NCBI RefSeq assembly: GCF_900240975.1
Contig: NZ_LT968776.1
Location: 1,054,001-1,118,000 of the forward strand
Origin: Mycobacterium sp. 4858
Lineage (GTDB): Bacteria > Actinomycetota > Actinomycetes > Mycobacteriales > Mycobacteriaceae
Direction: 5' to 3'
DNA length: 64,000 bases
Positions within the stretch are counted from its first letter, which is position 1. Every line of letters begins with the position of its first letter. This document shows positions 48,505 to 58,162 of the stretch, one piece after another. The notes beneath the pieces are model-generated. The model saw only the letters and a list, made by a program, of their open reading frames with translations, was not told where the DNA came from and did no database searches. Made by a program: the position numbers and the translations under genes.

Positions 48505-48564
48505 CCGAGCGACCGCAAATTGCCGCTCACAGCGGCGTGTCGCCGTACAGACACGGTCGCTCGC
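48505..48564. repeat. Right 60-bp palindromic repeat (inverted copy)
   Basis: Inverted copy of 47521-47580; three mismatches, at repeat positions 33, 43 and 60. The terminal GGTCGCTCGC is kept on the amiA1 side, while the gene side has CCGAGCGACC. Ends 12 bp before the amiA1 stop codon and starts 36 bp before the DUF559 gene start. Confidence 0.92.
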
Positions 48565-48576
48565 GCTGTGGAAAAG

Positions 48577-49746
48577 CTAGAACGCGGCGGCCTGCTCGAC
48601 GATGTTGACCATCACGCGCAGCCCGATCGCCAGGGCGCGCTCGTCGAGGTCGAACGTCGGCTGGTGCAGGTCCAGCTGCGGCCCCTGACCCGGCCACACG
48701 CCCAGGCGCGCCATCGCGCCGGGAATCTCCTCGAGGTACCAGGAGAAGTCCTCGCCCCCGCCGGACTGGCGGGTGTCGGCCAGCGCGTCGGGGCCGATGG
48801 CCTCGATCGCGTGGGTGAGGATGCGTGTCGAGACGTCCTCGTTGACCACCGGCGGCACGCCGCGCCGATACTGCAGCGTGTGGTCGATGCCCAGCGGCGC
48901 GAGCAGCGAGGACACCGTCTCCCGGATGATCTCCTCGAGCCCTACCCAGGTCTGCCGGCTGGCGGTGCGCACCGTGCCACCCAGCACCCCGGTCTGCGGG
49001 ATGGCGTTGGCGGCGACCCCCGCGTTGACTGCGCCCCACACCAGCACCGTGCCGTTGCGCGGGTCGATGCGGCGCGACAGCACCCCGGGCAACCCGGTGA
49101 TCAGCGTGCCGAGGCCGTAGACCAGGTCGGCGGTCAGGTGGGGGCGCGACGTGTGCCCGCCCGGGGAGTGCAGGGTGATCTCGATCTGGTCGGCCGCCGA
49201 GGTGATGGGGCCGTGGCGCACCGCGATCTGGCCGACCTCCAGCCGCGGGTCGCAGTGCAGGGCGAAGATCCGCGACACCCCGGAAATGGCGCCGGCCGCG
49301 ATGGCGTCGATCGCGCCGCCGGGCATCAACTCCTCGGCGGCCTGGAAGATCAGCCGCACCCCGACCGGCAGCTCCGGCACCGACGCCAGGGTGAGCGCGG
49401 TGCCGAGCAGGATCGCGGTGTGGGCGTCGTGGCCGCAGGCGTGCGCGACGTTGGGCATGGTGGAGGTGTAGGGCGCGCCGGTCCGTTCCGCCATGGGCAG
49501 CGCGTCCATGTCCGCCCGCAGCGCGATCCTGGGCTCGTGTTCGGGGCCCAGGTCGCAGACCAGCCCGGTGCCACCGGGCAGCACCTTGGGGTTGAGCCCC
49601 GCGTCGGCCAACCGCTCGGCGACGAACTGGGTGGTGGCGTACTCCTGCCGGCCGAGCTCGGGGTAGCGGTGGATGTGCCGGCGCCACTCGACCAGGTTGT
49701 CGTGGTGTGCGGCCAGCCAGGAGGTGGCGGCATCGGCGAGGCTCAT
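48577..49746 (-). CDS. amiA1: M20D peptidase / amidohydrolase AmiA1
   Basis: Encodes 389 residues from an ATG overlapping the amiB1 stop (ATGA). Metal-binding motifs of the M20D family are present: ALRADMDALPM, HACGHDAHTAILLG, AAEELMPGGA and the C-terminal GGEDFSWYLEEIPGA. These enzymes hydrolyse N-acyl or N-carbamoyl amino acids, using two metal ions. The true substrate is not known. It forms an operon with amiB1, and the mobile-looking DUF559 unit lies directly beyond its 3' end. Confidence 0.92.
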   Translation of the reverse strand: MSLADAATSWLAAHHDNLVEWRRHIHRYPELGRQEYATTQFVAERLADAGLNPKVLPGGTGLVCDLGPEHEPRIALRADMDALPMAERTGAPYTSTMPNVAHACGHDAHTAILLGTALTLASVPELPVGVRLIFQAAEELMPGGAIDAIAAGAISGVSRIFALHCDPRLEVGQIAVRHGPITSAADQIEITLHSPGGHTSRPHLTADLVYGLGTLITGLPGVLSRRIDPRNGTVLVWGAVNAGVAANAIPQTGVLGGTVRTASRQTWVGLEEIIRETVSSLLAPLGIDHTLQYRRGVPPVVNEDVSTRILTHAIEAIGPDALADTRQSGGGEDFSWYLEEIPGAMARLGVWPGQGPQLDLHQPTFDLDERALAIGLRVMVNIVEQAAAF

Positions 49747-50936
49747 GCGGGCGCCCGCCGTTCCTGCGCGGCCATGACGCGGTCGCGCTCGGCGGGCGTC
49801 TGGGCCAGCTGAACCACCGTGCGGGCCAACATGATCGCTCCGTCGACGACGGCGCGGTCGGCGCTGGGGCCGGCCGCGGCGGTGGCGAAGGCGCGCTGGT
49901 GCACCGTGGCGCCACCGGCGTCGACCCCGACCACCGGGTGGATCCCCGGCAGCACCTGGGTCACGTTGCCCATGTCGGTGCTGCCCATGGGCAGCGCCGC
50001 CTCGAACTCGCGGGCCACCGGCTCGCGCCCCAGCCGGCGCATCTCCTCACGGAAGACGTCAGCCAGCCATGCGTCGGGCGTGAGCTCGTCGTAGGCGGGG
50101 GCCGGGTTGTCGATTTCGTATTCGCAGCCGGTGGCCAGCGCACCCGCGGCGAAGCACGCGTACATCCTGCCCTCCAGCTGTCTCAGCGAATCCGATTCGA
50201 CGGCCCGCATCGCATACTCCAGCGTCGCGTGCCCGGGGATGACGTTGACCGCCTGCCCGCCGTCGGTGACGATCCCGTGCACCAGTTGACCCGGGGCCAG
50301 TTGCTGCCGCAACAGCCCGACGGCCACCTGCGCGACGGTCACGGCGTCGGCGGCATTGATCCCCTGATGCGGCGCGACGGCAGCGTGGGATTCCTTGCCA
50401 CGGTAGTGCACCGTCGCCTCCGACAGTGCCAGCGAGCGGGCCGCCGCGATGTCGGCGGGCCCCGGATGCAGCATCACCGCCGCCGCGATGTCGTCGAACA
50501 CCCCGGCGGCCAGCAGCAGCGCCTTGCCGCCGCCCATCTCCTCGGCGGGGGTACCGATCAGCGCCACCCGCAGGCCCAGCTCGTCGGCCACCTCGGCCAG
50601 CGCCAGCGCGGTGCCCACCGCGGACGCCGCGATGATGTTGTGGCCACAGGCGTGCCCGATCTCGGGCAGCGCGTCGTATTCGGCGCAGACCCCGACGGTC
50701 AGTGGGCCGCTGCCGAAGTCGGCGCGAAACGCAGTCTCCAGGCCACCGGCGGACGCGGTGATCTCGAAACCGCGCTCGGCGACCAGCGCCTGGGCCTTGG
50801 CGCAGCTGCGATGCTCGGCGAACGCCAGCTCGGGCTCGGCGTGGATGGCGTGGGACAGCTCAACCAGGTCGGGGCCACGTCGCCGCACGACATCCTCGAC
50901 CCTGCCTGAGGGGTGGTCCAATGCGGAGGTGGGCAT
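49743..50936 (-). CDS. amiB1: M20D peptidase / amidohydrolase AmiB1
   Basis: Encodes 397 residues. The motifs match an M20D enzyme: [20 protein letters not shown] with the metal-binding residues, [19 protein letters not shown], and [20 protein letters not shown] near the C-terminus. It is a paralogue of AmiA1, co-transcribed with it and overlapping by 4 bp, as Rv3306c-Rv3305c. The family of p-aminobenzoyl-glutamate hydrolase-like enzymes is closest in layout. Substrate unknown. Confidence 0.92.
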   Translation of the reverse strand: MPTSALDHPSGRVEDVVRRRGPDLVELSHAIHAEPELAFAEHRSCAKAQALVAERGFEITASAGGLETAFRADFGSGPLTVGVCAEYDALPEIGHACGHNIIAASAVGTALALAEVADELGLRVALIGTPAEEMGGGKALLLAAGVFDDIAAAVMLHPGPADIAAARSLALSEATVHYRGKESHAAVAPHQGINAADAVTVAQVAVGLLRQQLAPGQLVHGIVTDGGQAVNVIPGHATLEYAMRAVESDSLRQLEGRMYACFAAGALATGCEYEIDNPAPAYDELTPDAWLADVFREEMRRLGREPVAREFEAALPMGSTDMGNVTQVLPGIHPVVGVDAGGATVHQRAFATAAAGPSADRAVVDGAIMLARTVVQLAQTPAERDRVMAAQERRAPA

Positions 50937-50972
50937 CCTCGCAGTATCCCACCGCGACGAAGAGCGCCGGGG

Positions 50973-51638
50973 CTACACCAGTCCGGCGATGAATCCCGCC
51001 GCCTGTCCGGGGTACGGCGCCACGCCGTAGTCGTGGTGGGCCTCCCGGTCCCGGCCGCCGACGACGCACACCGGATCACCGGGGCTGCAGATGTCGATGG
51101 CGCGGCCGGCGAACAGACCGGTCGTCGAAAGCGGTGTGTTGAAGCGATTGCCGGGATTGCCGAACACCGCAACCGCCCTGACCTTGCCGGCCAGGCCGGG
51201 ATCCAGCTCGGGCGCCGAGCCGAAGTTGCCGATGGTGTTGCCCAGCGGCGGCACCCCGGCCAGCATCGAGACCGCGGCGGCGCCCTGGGAGAAGCCGCCG
51301 AGCACCAGCTTCGTCCCCGGGCACTGGTCGACCATCTGCGCGATGTGGTCGCGCGCGTCGTTCGCGGCGTCGGCGGTCTGCAGGAAGTTGTAGCTGGCCG
51401 GATAGTTCACCGCGTACGCGTCGACGCTGCGCGAGCCCAGCGCGGGCTGCAGCGCGGCCAGCAGCGCGTCCCCGGCCACCCCCAGGCCGGGCGGCTCGGC
51501 GGTGCCCCGGGCGAAGATCAGTTGCACATCGGGGCACCCGTCGGCCCGCGCCGTTGCCGCCGCGCCGCTCGTGATCGAAAACACCGACACCGCAACGGCG
51601 ACGGCCAGGCCGACGACCGGCCACCTACGAAGATCCAT
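50973..51638 (-). CDS. Secreted cutinase-family esterase
   Basis: Encodes 221 residues from ATG 51638 (a GTG five codons earlier is possible). A signal peptide ends near [11 protein letters not shown]. The cutinase core has [19 protein letters not shown], the nucleophile elbow [13 protein letters not shown], an Asp in [14 protein letters not shown], and His in EAHHDYG. Two Cys pairs are suited to disulfides. Cutinase-like proteins of mycobacteria hydrolyse lipid or ester substrates outside the cell. M. tuberculosis has no cutinase at this spot, so it is an accessory gene between amiB1 and deoD. Confidence 0.88.
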   Translation of the reverse strand: MDLRRWPVVGLAVAVAVSVFSITSGAAATARADGCPDVQLIFARGTAEPPGLGVAGDALLAALQPALGSRSVDAYAVNYPASYNFLQTADAANDARDHIAQMVDQCPGTKLVLGGFSQGAAAVSMLAGVPPLGNTIGNFGSAPELDPGLAGKVRAVAVFGNPGNRFNTPLSTTGLFAGRAIDICSPGDPVCVVGGRDREAHHDYGVAPYPGQAAGFIAGLV

Positions 51639-51713
51639 GCGGCAGATTTTCACATATCCCGGCGGGCACCATCGCGGCGCTCGATCCGGCGGCCCGCACT
51701 AGGCTCCCCGACT

Positions 51714-52520
51714 GTGAGCGACGTCGCATCCGATCCCGCCGGCCTCGCGCGGCGGGCGGCGCAATTCATCGGGGAGCGCACCGGCGTGGCCGAGCACGAC
51801 GTCGCCGTCGTCCTCGGATCGGGGTGGCGGCCCGCGGCGGACGCCCTTGGCACTCCGACCGCCGTGCTGCCCCAGGCCGACGTGCCGGGCTTCGCGCCCC
51901 CCACGGCCGTGGGGCACACCGGCGAGCTGATGTCGACGCGTGTGGGCGAGCGCCGGGTGCTGGTGCTGGTCGGCCGCGTGCACGCCTACGAGGGCCACGA
52001 CCTGTGTCACGTCGTTCACCCGGTGCGGGCGGCCTGCGCGGCCGGCGCGCGCATCGTCGTGCTGACCAACGCGGCCGGCGGTCTGCGGACCGACATGGCG
52101 GTCGGCCAGCCGGTGCTGATCAGCGATCACCTCAACCTGACCGCGCGTTCGCCGCTGGTCGGCCCGCAGTTCGTGGACCTGACCGACGCCTACGCGCCGC
52201 GGCTGCGCGACCTCGCCCGCCAGGTCGACCCGGGGCTGGCCGAGGGCGTCTACGCCGGGCTGCCGGGGCCGCACTACGAGACGCCCGCCGAGGTGCGGAT
52301 GCTGCGCACGCTGGGCGCCGACCTGGTCGGCATGTCGACTGTGCACGAGACCATCGCGGCCCGGGCGGCCGGCGCCGAGGTGCTGGGGGTGTCGCTGGTG
52401 ACCAACCTGGCCGCGGGGATCGGCGGCCAGCCGCTGAGCCACGCCGAGGTGCTCGCCGCCGGCGCCGCGTCGGCGAGCCGGATGGGCGCCCTGCTGGCCG
52501 ACGTCGTGGCCCGGTTCTAG
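51714..52520 (+). CDS. deoD: Purine nucleoside phosphorylase DeoD
   Basis: Encodes 268 residues from a GTG start, the exact length of the M. tuberculosis enzyme. Features of the trimeric PNP class: [66 protein letters not shown] and LVTNLAAGI. It splits purine (deoxy)nucleosides with phosphate, mainly inosine and guanosine. It is followed after 2 bp by pmmB, which would use the ribose-phosphate or deoxyribose-phosphate product if it acts as a phosphopentomutase-like enzyme (inference). Confidence 0.95.
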   Translation: MSDVASDPAGLARRAAQFIGERTGVAEHDVAVVLGSGWRPAADALGTPTAVLPQADVPGFAPPTAVGHTGELMSTRVGERRVLVLVGRVHAYEGHDLCHVVHPVRAACAAGARIVVLTNAAGGLRTDMAVGQPVLISDHLNLTARSPLVGPQFVDLTDAYAPRLRDLARQVDPGLAEGVYAGLPGPHYETPAEVRMLRTLGADLVGMSTVHETIAARAAGAEVLGVSLVTNLAAGIGGQPLSHAEVLAAGAASASRMGALLADVVARF

Positions 52521-52522
52521 CG

Positions 52523-54160
52523 ATGACGCCCGAGGAACGGCGGCGACCCGCGGCCCCCGGCGACGCCGGGCTCGCGATCGCCGCGGCGGAGTGGGTCGCG
52601 CACGATCCCGACCCGGCGACGGCCGCCGAGCTCGCCGCCTGCGGGCCCGACGAACTCGCCGCACGCTTCGCCCACCCACTGAAGTTCGGCACCGCGGGCC
52701 TGCGCGGCCCGGTGCGCGGCGGCCCCGACGCCATGAACGTGGCGGTGGTGTCGCGGGCCACCTGGGCGGTGGCGCGGGTGCTGGACGCCCGCGGCCTGGC
52801 CGGCTCGCAGGTCATCGTCGGGCGCGACTCCCGGCACGGCTCCGCCGTCTTCGCCACGGTAGCCGCCGAAGTGCTTGCCGCCCACGGATTCTCGGTGACG
52901 CTGCTGCCCGGGCCGGTCCCCACGCCGGTGGTTGCGTTCGCCGTGCGCCGCGCCGGGGCCGCCGCCGGGATACAGATCACCGCGTCACACAACCCGCCGA
53001 CCGACAACGGCTACAAGGTCTACACCGACGGCGGCATCCAGATCGTCTCCCCCACGGACCGCGAGATCGAGGTGGCGATGGCCGCGGCTCCCCCGGCGGA
53101 CGAAATCGACAGGGCGCCGGTGCAACCCGCCGTCACCGATGTCGTCGAGCAGTACGTCGAGCGCGCGGCCGGCGTGCGGCGCGGCACCGGCCCGGTGCGG
53201 GTGGCCCTGACCCCGCTGCACGGGGTGGGCGGCGTCGTGGCGGTGGAGGCGCTGCAGCGCGCCGGCTTCCCGCAGGTGCACACCGTGGGAGCCCAGTTCG
53301 CTCCCGACCCGGACTTCCCCACCGTCGCCTTCCCCAACCCGGAGGAGCCCGGCGCCACCGACGCGCTGCTCGCCCTCGCGGCCGACGTCACCGCCGACGT
53401 CGCGATCGCGCTCGATCCCGACGCCGACCGCTGCGCGGTTGCCGTCCCCACCGAATCGGGATGGCGAATGCTGTCCGGCGACGAAACCGGTTGGCTGCTC
53501 GGCGATTACATTCTGTCGCACATCCCCGATCCGCGAACGGCGGTGGTGGCCAGCACCGTGGTGTCGTCGCGGATGCTGGCCGCGATCGCCCACCACCACG
53601 GCGCCACCCACGTCGAGACGCTCACCGGGTTCAAGTGGCTGGCGCGCGCCGACGCGAACGCGCCCGGCGACACCCTGGTGTACGCCTACGAGGAGGCGAT
53701 CGGGCACTGCGTCGACCCGGACGCCGTGCGCGACAAGGACGGCATCAGCGCCGCGGTGCTGGTGTGCGATCTGGTGGCGGCGCTGAAGGACGGGGGCCGT
53801 TCGGTGACCGACGCGCTCGACGACCTCGCCCGGCGGCACGGCGTGCACGACGTCGCCGCGGTGTCGCGCCGCGTCGCCGACGCCGCCGAGGCCGCCGACC
53901 TGATGCGGCGGCTGCGGTCGGCGCCACCGGCGACGCTCGCCGGGTTCGACGCGACCGTCACCGATATCACCGACGCGCTGATCTTCACCGGGGGCGCCGG
54001 TGACACGACTGTCAGGCTGGTGGTGCGGCCTTCCGGGACCGAGCCGAAGCTGAAGTGCTACATCGAAGTTCGCTGCGCGGTCAGCGGCGGCCTGCAGGAT
54101 GCGCGGCGGCGCGCCCGCGCGTTGCGCGACGAGGTGGTGTCGGCGGCCGCGAACCTGTGA
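52523..54160 (+). CDS. pmmB: Phosphohexomutase PmmB
   Basis: Encodes 545 residues from ATG 52523. The catalytic phosphoserine is Ser155 in QITASHNPPTDNGYKVYTD; the metal loop is DPDADR (from residue 298), the sugar-binding segment is YAYEEAIGH, and the phosphate-binding end is VVRPSGTEPKLKCYIE. This family interconverts 1- and 6-phosphates (or 1- and 5-phosphates) of sugars. Annotated as phosphomannomutase in M. tuberculosis; its place beside deoD makes phosphopentomutase activity plausible. It converges on upp with a 1-bp gap. Confidence 0.93.
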   Translation: MTPEERRRPAAPGDAGLAIAAAEWVAHDPDPATAAELAACGPDELAARFAHPLKFGTAGLRGPVRGGPDAMNVAVVSRATWAVARVLDARGLAGSQVIVGRDSRHGSAVFATVAAEVLAAHGFSVTLLPGPVPTPVVAFAVRRAGAAAGIQITASHNPPTDNGYKVYTDGGIQIVSPTDREIEVAMAAAPPADEIDRAPVQPAVTDVVEQYVERAAGVRRGTGPVRVALTPLHGVGGVVAVEALQRAGFPQVHTVGAQFAPDPDFPTVAFPNPEEPGATDALLALAADVTADVAIALDPDADRCAVAVPTESGWRMLSGDETGWLLGDYILSHIPDPRTAVVASTVVSSRMLAAIAHHHGATHVETLTGFKWLARADANAPGDTLVYAYEEAIGHCVDPDAVRDKDGISAAVLVCDLVAALKDGGRSVTDALDDLARRHGVHDVAAVSRRVADAAEAADLMRRLRSAPPATLAGFDATVTDITDALIFTGGAGDTTVRLVVRPSGTEPKLKCYIEVRCAVSGGLQDARRRARALRDEVVSAAANL

Positions 54161-54161
54161 G

Positions 54162-54785
54162 CTAGCGCGGCCCGTACTGGCGGTCGCCCGCGTCGCCGAG
54201 ACCCGGCACGATATAGGCGTTCTCGTTGAGCCCGTCGTCGACCGCCACGGTGAACAGCCGCGCGTCGGGCACCGTCTTCTCAAGCGCCGCAACGCCTTCG
54301 GGGGCGGCCAGCGCACACAAGACCGTGATGTCGGTCGCGCCGCGCTCCAGCAGCAGCCCCACGGTGTACTTCAGCGACCCTCCGGTGGCCAGCATCGGAT
54401 CCAGCACCAGCACCGGCACGCCGGCGAGCCGGTCGGGCAGCGACTCGAAATACCCACTCGCCTGGTGGGTTTCCTCGTTGCGGGCGACGCCGACGAATCC
54501 GACCCGCGCCTGGGGCAGGAGCGCAAGCGCCTGGTCGACCATGCCGAGCCCGGCCCGCAGCACCGCCACCAGCAGGGGCGGCTCGGCCAGCCGTTCCCCC
54601 AGCGCCTCGGCCAGCGGGGTGTGGACCGGGAAGGTCTCGCGGGGCGCGTCCCGGGTGGCCTCGTAGATCAACATCGCGGTCAAGTCACGCAACGCCGCCC
54701 GGAATCCGTCGCTGTCGGTGCGTTTGTCGCGCATCGTCGTCAGCCGGGCGACCGCCAGCGGGTGATCGACAATGCGCACCTCCAC
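54162..54785 (-). CDS. upp: Uracil phosphoribosyltransferase Upp
   Basis: Encodes 207 residues from a GTG start ([20 protein letters not shown]), the standard length. The PRPP-binding loop [20 protein letters not shown] and the C-terminal uracil-binding [18 protein letters not shown] are intact. It makes UMP from uracil and PRPP in pyrimidine salvage. The extra 31 upstream codons in the open frame are not conserved. It diverges from sapM over about 105 bp. Confidence 0.96.
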   Translation of the reverse strand: MEVRIVDHPLAVARLTTMRDKRTDSDGFRAALRDLTAMLIYEATRDAPRETFPVHTPLAEALGERLAEPPLLVAVLRAGLGMVDQALALLPQARVGFVGVARNEETHQASGYFESLPDRLAGVPVLVLDPMLATGGSLKYTVGLLLERGATDITVLCALAAPEGVAALEKTVPDARLFTVAVDDGLNENAYIVPGLGDAGDRQYGPR

Positions 54786-54890
54786 GGTGTTCGACCCTAT
54801 ATAACGATCCGGCCGCATTTCGTTAACGCCCCGCCGAAACGGCCCGCGTCGAAGCCGTCGGGGCGCCCTGACCGCCACTATGCTCCCGTG

Positions 54891-55781
54891 GTGCCCAGCG
54901 GAATCCCGGCTGCAACCCGCCTGACGGACAGGGCATTACGAGTTCTCGGACTCCTCGCCGCGGTGGCCCTGCTGCAGCCGGCGCCCGGCCCACCGGCTCC
55001 GCGGATAGGCCTCGCGGCAGCGGCCCTTCCGCAGCCGGCGCACATCGTGATCGTGGTGGAGGAGAACCGCTCCGAGGCCAACATCATCGGCAACAAGTCG
55101 GCGCCCTTCATCACCGCCCTGGCCGCGGCCGGCGCCAACATGACCCAGTCCTACGCCGAAACACACCCGAGCGAACCGAATTACCTGGCGCTGTTCGCCG
55201 GCAACACCTTCGGCGTGACCAGCGACACGTGCCCGGTCAACGCCGGCGCCGCACCCAACCTGGGTTCCGAATTGCTGGCGGCGGGGTACACGTTCGCCGG
55301 CTTCGCCGAAGGCCTGCCCGCAGTGGGCTCGCCGGCGTGCACCGCCGGGAAATACGCGCGCAAGCACGTGCCGTGGGCCAACTTCACCAACGTCCCGCCG
55401 GCGAACTCCCTGCCGTTCTCGGCCTTCCCGATGGGCAACTACGCCGGCCTGCCCACCGTGTCGTTCGTCATCCCCAACAACGACGACAACATGCACGACG
55501 GCTCCATCGCGCAGGCCGACGCCTGGCTGAACCGCGAGCTGTCGGGCTACGCCAACTGGGCGGCGGCCAACAACAGCCTGCTGATCGTGACGTGGGACGA
55601 GGACGACGGCGGAAGGCGCAACCAGATCCCGACGATCTTCTACGGCGCCCACGTGCGCCCCGGCAGCTACAGCGAGCAGATCAACCACTACACCGTGCTT
55701 TCCACGATCGAGCAGATGTACGGGCTGCCCAAAACCGGCTACGCCGCCGGCGCACCGCCGATCACGGATATCTGGGGCTAG
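54891..55781 (+). CDS. sapM: Secreted acid phosphatase SapM
   Basis: Encodes 296 residues from GTG 54891 (GTG 54888 is also possible). A signal peptide covers about residues 1-46 ([19 protein letters not shown]). The phosphoesterase domain has [54 protein letters not shown] and [18 protein letters not shown], all metal-site residues of this family, and ends PPITDIWG like the M. tuberculosis protein. SapM removes phosphate from host phosphoinositides and delays phagosome maturation. It is followed by satS, its export chaperone. Confidence 0.95.
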   Translation: MPSGIPAATRLTDRALRVLGLLAAVALLQPAPGPPAPRIGLAAAALPQPAHIVIVVEENRSEANIIGNKSAPFITALAAAGANMTQSYAETHPSEPNYLALFAGNTFGVTSDTCPVNAGAAPNLGSELLAAGYTFAGFAEGLPAVGSPACTAGKYARKHVPWANFTNVPPANSLPFSAFPMGNYAGLPTVSFVIPNNDDNMHDGSIAQADAWLNRELSGYANWAAANNSLLIVTWDEDDGGRRNQIPTIFYGAHVRPGSYSEQINHYTVLSTIEQMYGLPKTGYAAGAPPITDIWG

Positions 55782-55834
55782 GTCGGGGCTAGCCGCGCCG
55801 GGCGCCCTCGGCGGCCGTCGCTATTGTGTGCCGC

Positions 55835-57133
55835 ATGGCTGCTGACCTCGTGCCCATCCGCCTGAGCCTGTCCGACGGTGACCGCTACACCGTGTGGGCA
55901 CCCCGCTGGCGCGACGCCGGCGACGAGTGGGAGGCGTTCCTGGGCAAGGACGAGGACCTGTACGTGTTCTCCTCGGTCGCCGACCTGGTCGCGTTCGTGC
56001 GCTCCGATACCGACAACGACCTGGTCGACCACCCGGCGTGGAAGGACCTGACCACCGCCCACGCGCACAAGTTCTCACCAGCCGAGGACAGGCAGTTCGA
56101 CCTGGTCACGGTCGAGGAGTTGGTGTCGGAGAAGCCGACCGAGGAGTCGGTGACCTCGCTGGCCCGCACGCTGGCGCTCGTCTCGTCCATCGGCTCGGTG
56201 TGCGAGCTCGCGGCGGTGCTGAAGTTCTTCAACGGCAATCCGACGCTGGGCACGGTGTCGGGCGGGATCGACCACTTCACCGGCAAGGCGGGCCTCAAGC
56301 GCTGGAACGCGATCGGCGAGATCATCGGGCGCGGCTGGGACGACGTGCTCGGCGCCGTCGAGGGCATCGTCAGCACGCCCGAGGTCGACGAGAAGCTGTC
56401 GGCCAAGGCCGCCGACGAACTCGACGAGGAGCCCGAGGAGCCCGACACCGAAGACGTCGAGGACACCGAGGCGGCCGCCGAGGCCGACGAGGAAGCCGAC
56501 GCGGAGGCGGACGAATCCGCGGAGGGCGGCGACGAGGAGGACGAGGAACCGCGCGCGGCCGGCGACACGGTGATCCTGGGCAGCGACGAGGATTTCTGGC
56601 AGCAAGTGGGCATCGACCCGATTCGGATCATGACGAGTTCGGGGACCTTCTACACGCTGCGGTGCTACCTCGACGACCGCCCGATCTTCCTGGGCCGCAA
56701 CGGGCGCATCAGCGTGTTCACCTCCGAGCGCGCGCTGGCCCGCTACCTCGCCGACGAGCACGACCACGACCTGGCCGACCTGAGCACCTACGACGACATC
56801 CGCACCGCCGCCACCGACGGTTCGCTGGAAGTCAAGGTCACCGAGGACAACATCTACGTGCTCAGCGGGCTTGCCGACGACATCGCCGACGGTCCCGACG
56901 CCGTGGACCGCGACCAGCTGGAGCTGGCCGTCGAGCTGCTCCGCGACATCGGCGACTACTCGGAGGAGGGCACGGTCGACAAGGCGCTCGAGCCGGGCCG
57001 CCCGCTGGGCAAGCTGGTGGCCTACGTGCTCGAGCCCGGCTCGGTCGGCAAGCCCGCCGCGCCGTACGCCCCGGCGGTGCGGGAGTGGGAGAACCTGGAG
57101 CAATTCGTCGACGGGCGGCTCAGGCGCGAGTAG
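55835..57133 (+). CDS. satS: SecA2-pathway export chaperone SatS
   Basis: Encodes 432 residues from ATG 55835. N- and C-terminal domains share a pattern (RYTVWAPRWRDAGDEWEAFL with EDLYVFSSVADLVAFVRSD; FYTLRCYLDDRPIFLGRNGR with ISVFTSERALARYLAD), joined by a very acidic low-complexity linker (about residues 190-245, mainly Glu, Asp, Ala). It is homologous to Rv3311, described as SatS, which protects SapM and promotes its SecA2-dependent export. Position 53 bp after sapM fits this role. The acidic linker is probably variable in length. Confidence 0.9.
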   Translation: MAADLVPIRLSLSDGDRYTVWAPRWRDAGDEWEAFLGKDEDLYVFSSVADLVAFVRSDTDNDLVDHPAWKDLTTAHAHKFSPAEDRQFDLVTVEELVSEKPTEESVTSLARTLALVSSIGSVCELAAVLKFFNGNPTLGTVSGGIDHFTGKAGLKRWNAIGEIIGRGWDDVLGAVEGIVSTPEVDEKLSAKAADELDEEPEEPDTEDVEDTEAAAEADEEADAEADESAEGGDEEDEEPRAAGDTVILGSDEDFWQQVGIDPIRIMTSSGTFYTLRCYLDDRPIFLGRNGRISVFTSERALARYLADEHDHDLADLSTYDDIRTAATDGSLEVKVTEDNIYVLSGLADDIADGPDAVDRDQLELAVELLRDIGDYSEEGTVDKALEPGRPLGKLVAYVLEPGSVGKPAAPYAPAVREWENLEQFVDGRLRRE

Positions 57134-57174
57134 CCCCCGTTTGACGGGCCGGTGAGTCTCATCTTTACTGGCGG

Positions 57175-58158
57175 GTGTCGCTTCCCGGGATAGGCCCGTT
57201 ACCGCTGTACGGCTTTCAACGCCCCGGCATGCTGCTGTTCGGTTTGCTCCCGCTGGCTTTGCTCGCGGTGTACGTCCTGGTCCAGTCCCGCCGCCGGCGC
57301 CGGCTGCGCCGGTTCACCGAGGCGAGCGTGCCGCAGTCGCCGACGCGGCACATCCCGATCGCCGTGTCGCTGCTCAGCCTGATCCTGCTGACCGTCGCGC
57401 TGGCCACACCCACCCACGACATGCGCATCCCGCGCAACCGCGCGGTGGTCGTGCTGGTCATCGACATGTCGCAGTCCATGCGGGCCACCGACGTCCCCCC
57501 CAACCGGCTCAAGGCCGCCGAGGAGGCGGCCGCCCAGTTCGCCACCCAGCTGACCCCGGGCATCAACCTCGGACTGGTGGGCTTCGCGGGCACGCCGTAC
57601 CTGCTGGTGCCGCCCACCCCGCAGCACCAGGCGACCATCGATGCGCTCAAGAAGCTCGATTTCGCCGACAGCACCGCCACCGGCGAGGCCATCTTCACCG
57701 CCCTGCACGCGGTCAGCGCCACCGCCATCACGGGCGGCGACACCCCGCCGCCGGCCCGCATCGTGCTGCTCTCCGACGGCAAGGAGAACAAGCCGTCCAA
57801 CCCCAGCGACCCGCATGACGGGGCCTACACCGCGGCGCGGCTGGCCCGCGACGAGGGCGTGCCCATCTCGACGATCTCGTTCGGCACCAAGACCGGCGAG
57901 ATCGAGATGGACGGGCAGCGGGTCGCCGTCCCGGTTGCGACGGACCAGATGAAGATGATCGCCAAACTCTCCGGCGGGCAGTCCTACACCGCCGGCAACC
58001 TCGCCGAGCTCTCCAAGAGCTACAACGCCATCGAGAAGGACATCGGCTACCGCACCGTGCCCGGGCCGGGCAGCGCCGGCTGGTTGCGGCTGGGCGTCAT
58101 CACCGCGCTGATCGCGACGGCGCTGGCGCTGCTGATCAATCGGCGGCTGCCGGTCTGA
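57175..58158 (+). CDS. VWA-domain membrane protein (UPF0353, Rv1481-like)
   Basis: Encodes 327 residues from a GTG start. Two N-terminal transmembrane helices (residues ~18-37 and 60-78) precede a von Willebrand factor A domain with MIDAS DMSQS starting at Asp97, the Thr in ADSTATGEAIFTAL and the Asp in LLSDGKEN. A C-terminal helix (LGVITALIATALALLI) closes it. The BatA/UPF0353 group usually lies beside a MoxR ATPase (Rv1479-Rv1481); none is here. It follows satS after 41 bp. Confidence 0.88.
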   Translation: MSLPGIGPLPLYGFQRPGMLLFGLLPLALLAVYVLVQSRRRRRLRRFTEASVPQSPTRHIPIAVSLLSLILLTVALATPTHDMRIPRNRAVVVLVIDMSQSMRATDVPPNRLKAAEEAAAQFATQLTPGINLGLVGFAGTPYLLVPPTPQHQATIDALKKLDFADSTATGEAIFTALHAVSATAITGGDTPPPARIVLLSDGKENKPSNPSDPHDGAYTAARLARDEGVPISTISFGTKTGEIEMDGQRVAVPVATDQMKMIAKLSGGQSYTAGNLAELSKSYNAIEKDIGYRTVPGPGSAGWLRLGVITALIATALALLINRRLPV

Positions 58159-58162
58159 CCGG

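Larger units (their letters stand above)
47521..48564 (-). mobile_element. Putative 1.04-kb unit: DUF559 gene bounded by inverted 60-bp repeats
   Basis: The only gene between the two inverted 60-bp repeats is the DUF559 protein, with 6 and 36 bp margins. The block lies between genes that are neighbours in M. tuberculosis (Rv3304 and amiA1), so it is an insertion by position. No target-site duplication is visible at the repeat edges. That the unit moves, or moved, is inference. Confidence 0.45.

Noticed and set aside
47500..48590. Target-site duplication around the DUF559 unit
   Set aside because: The bases just outside the two 60-bp repeats were compared; no direct repeat was found.
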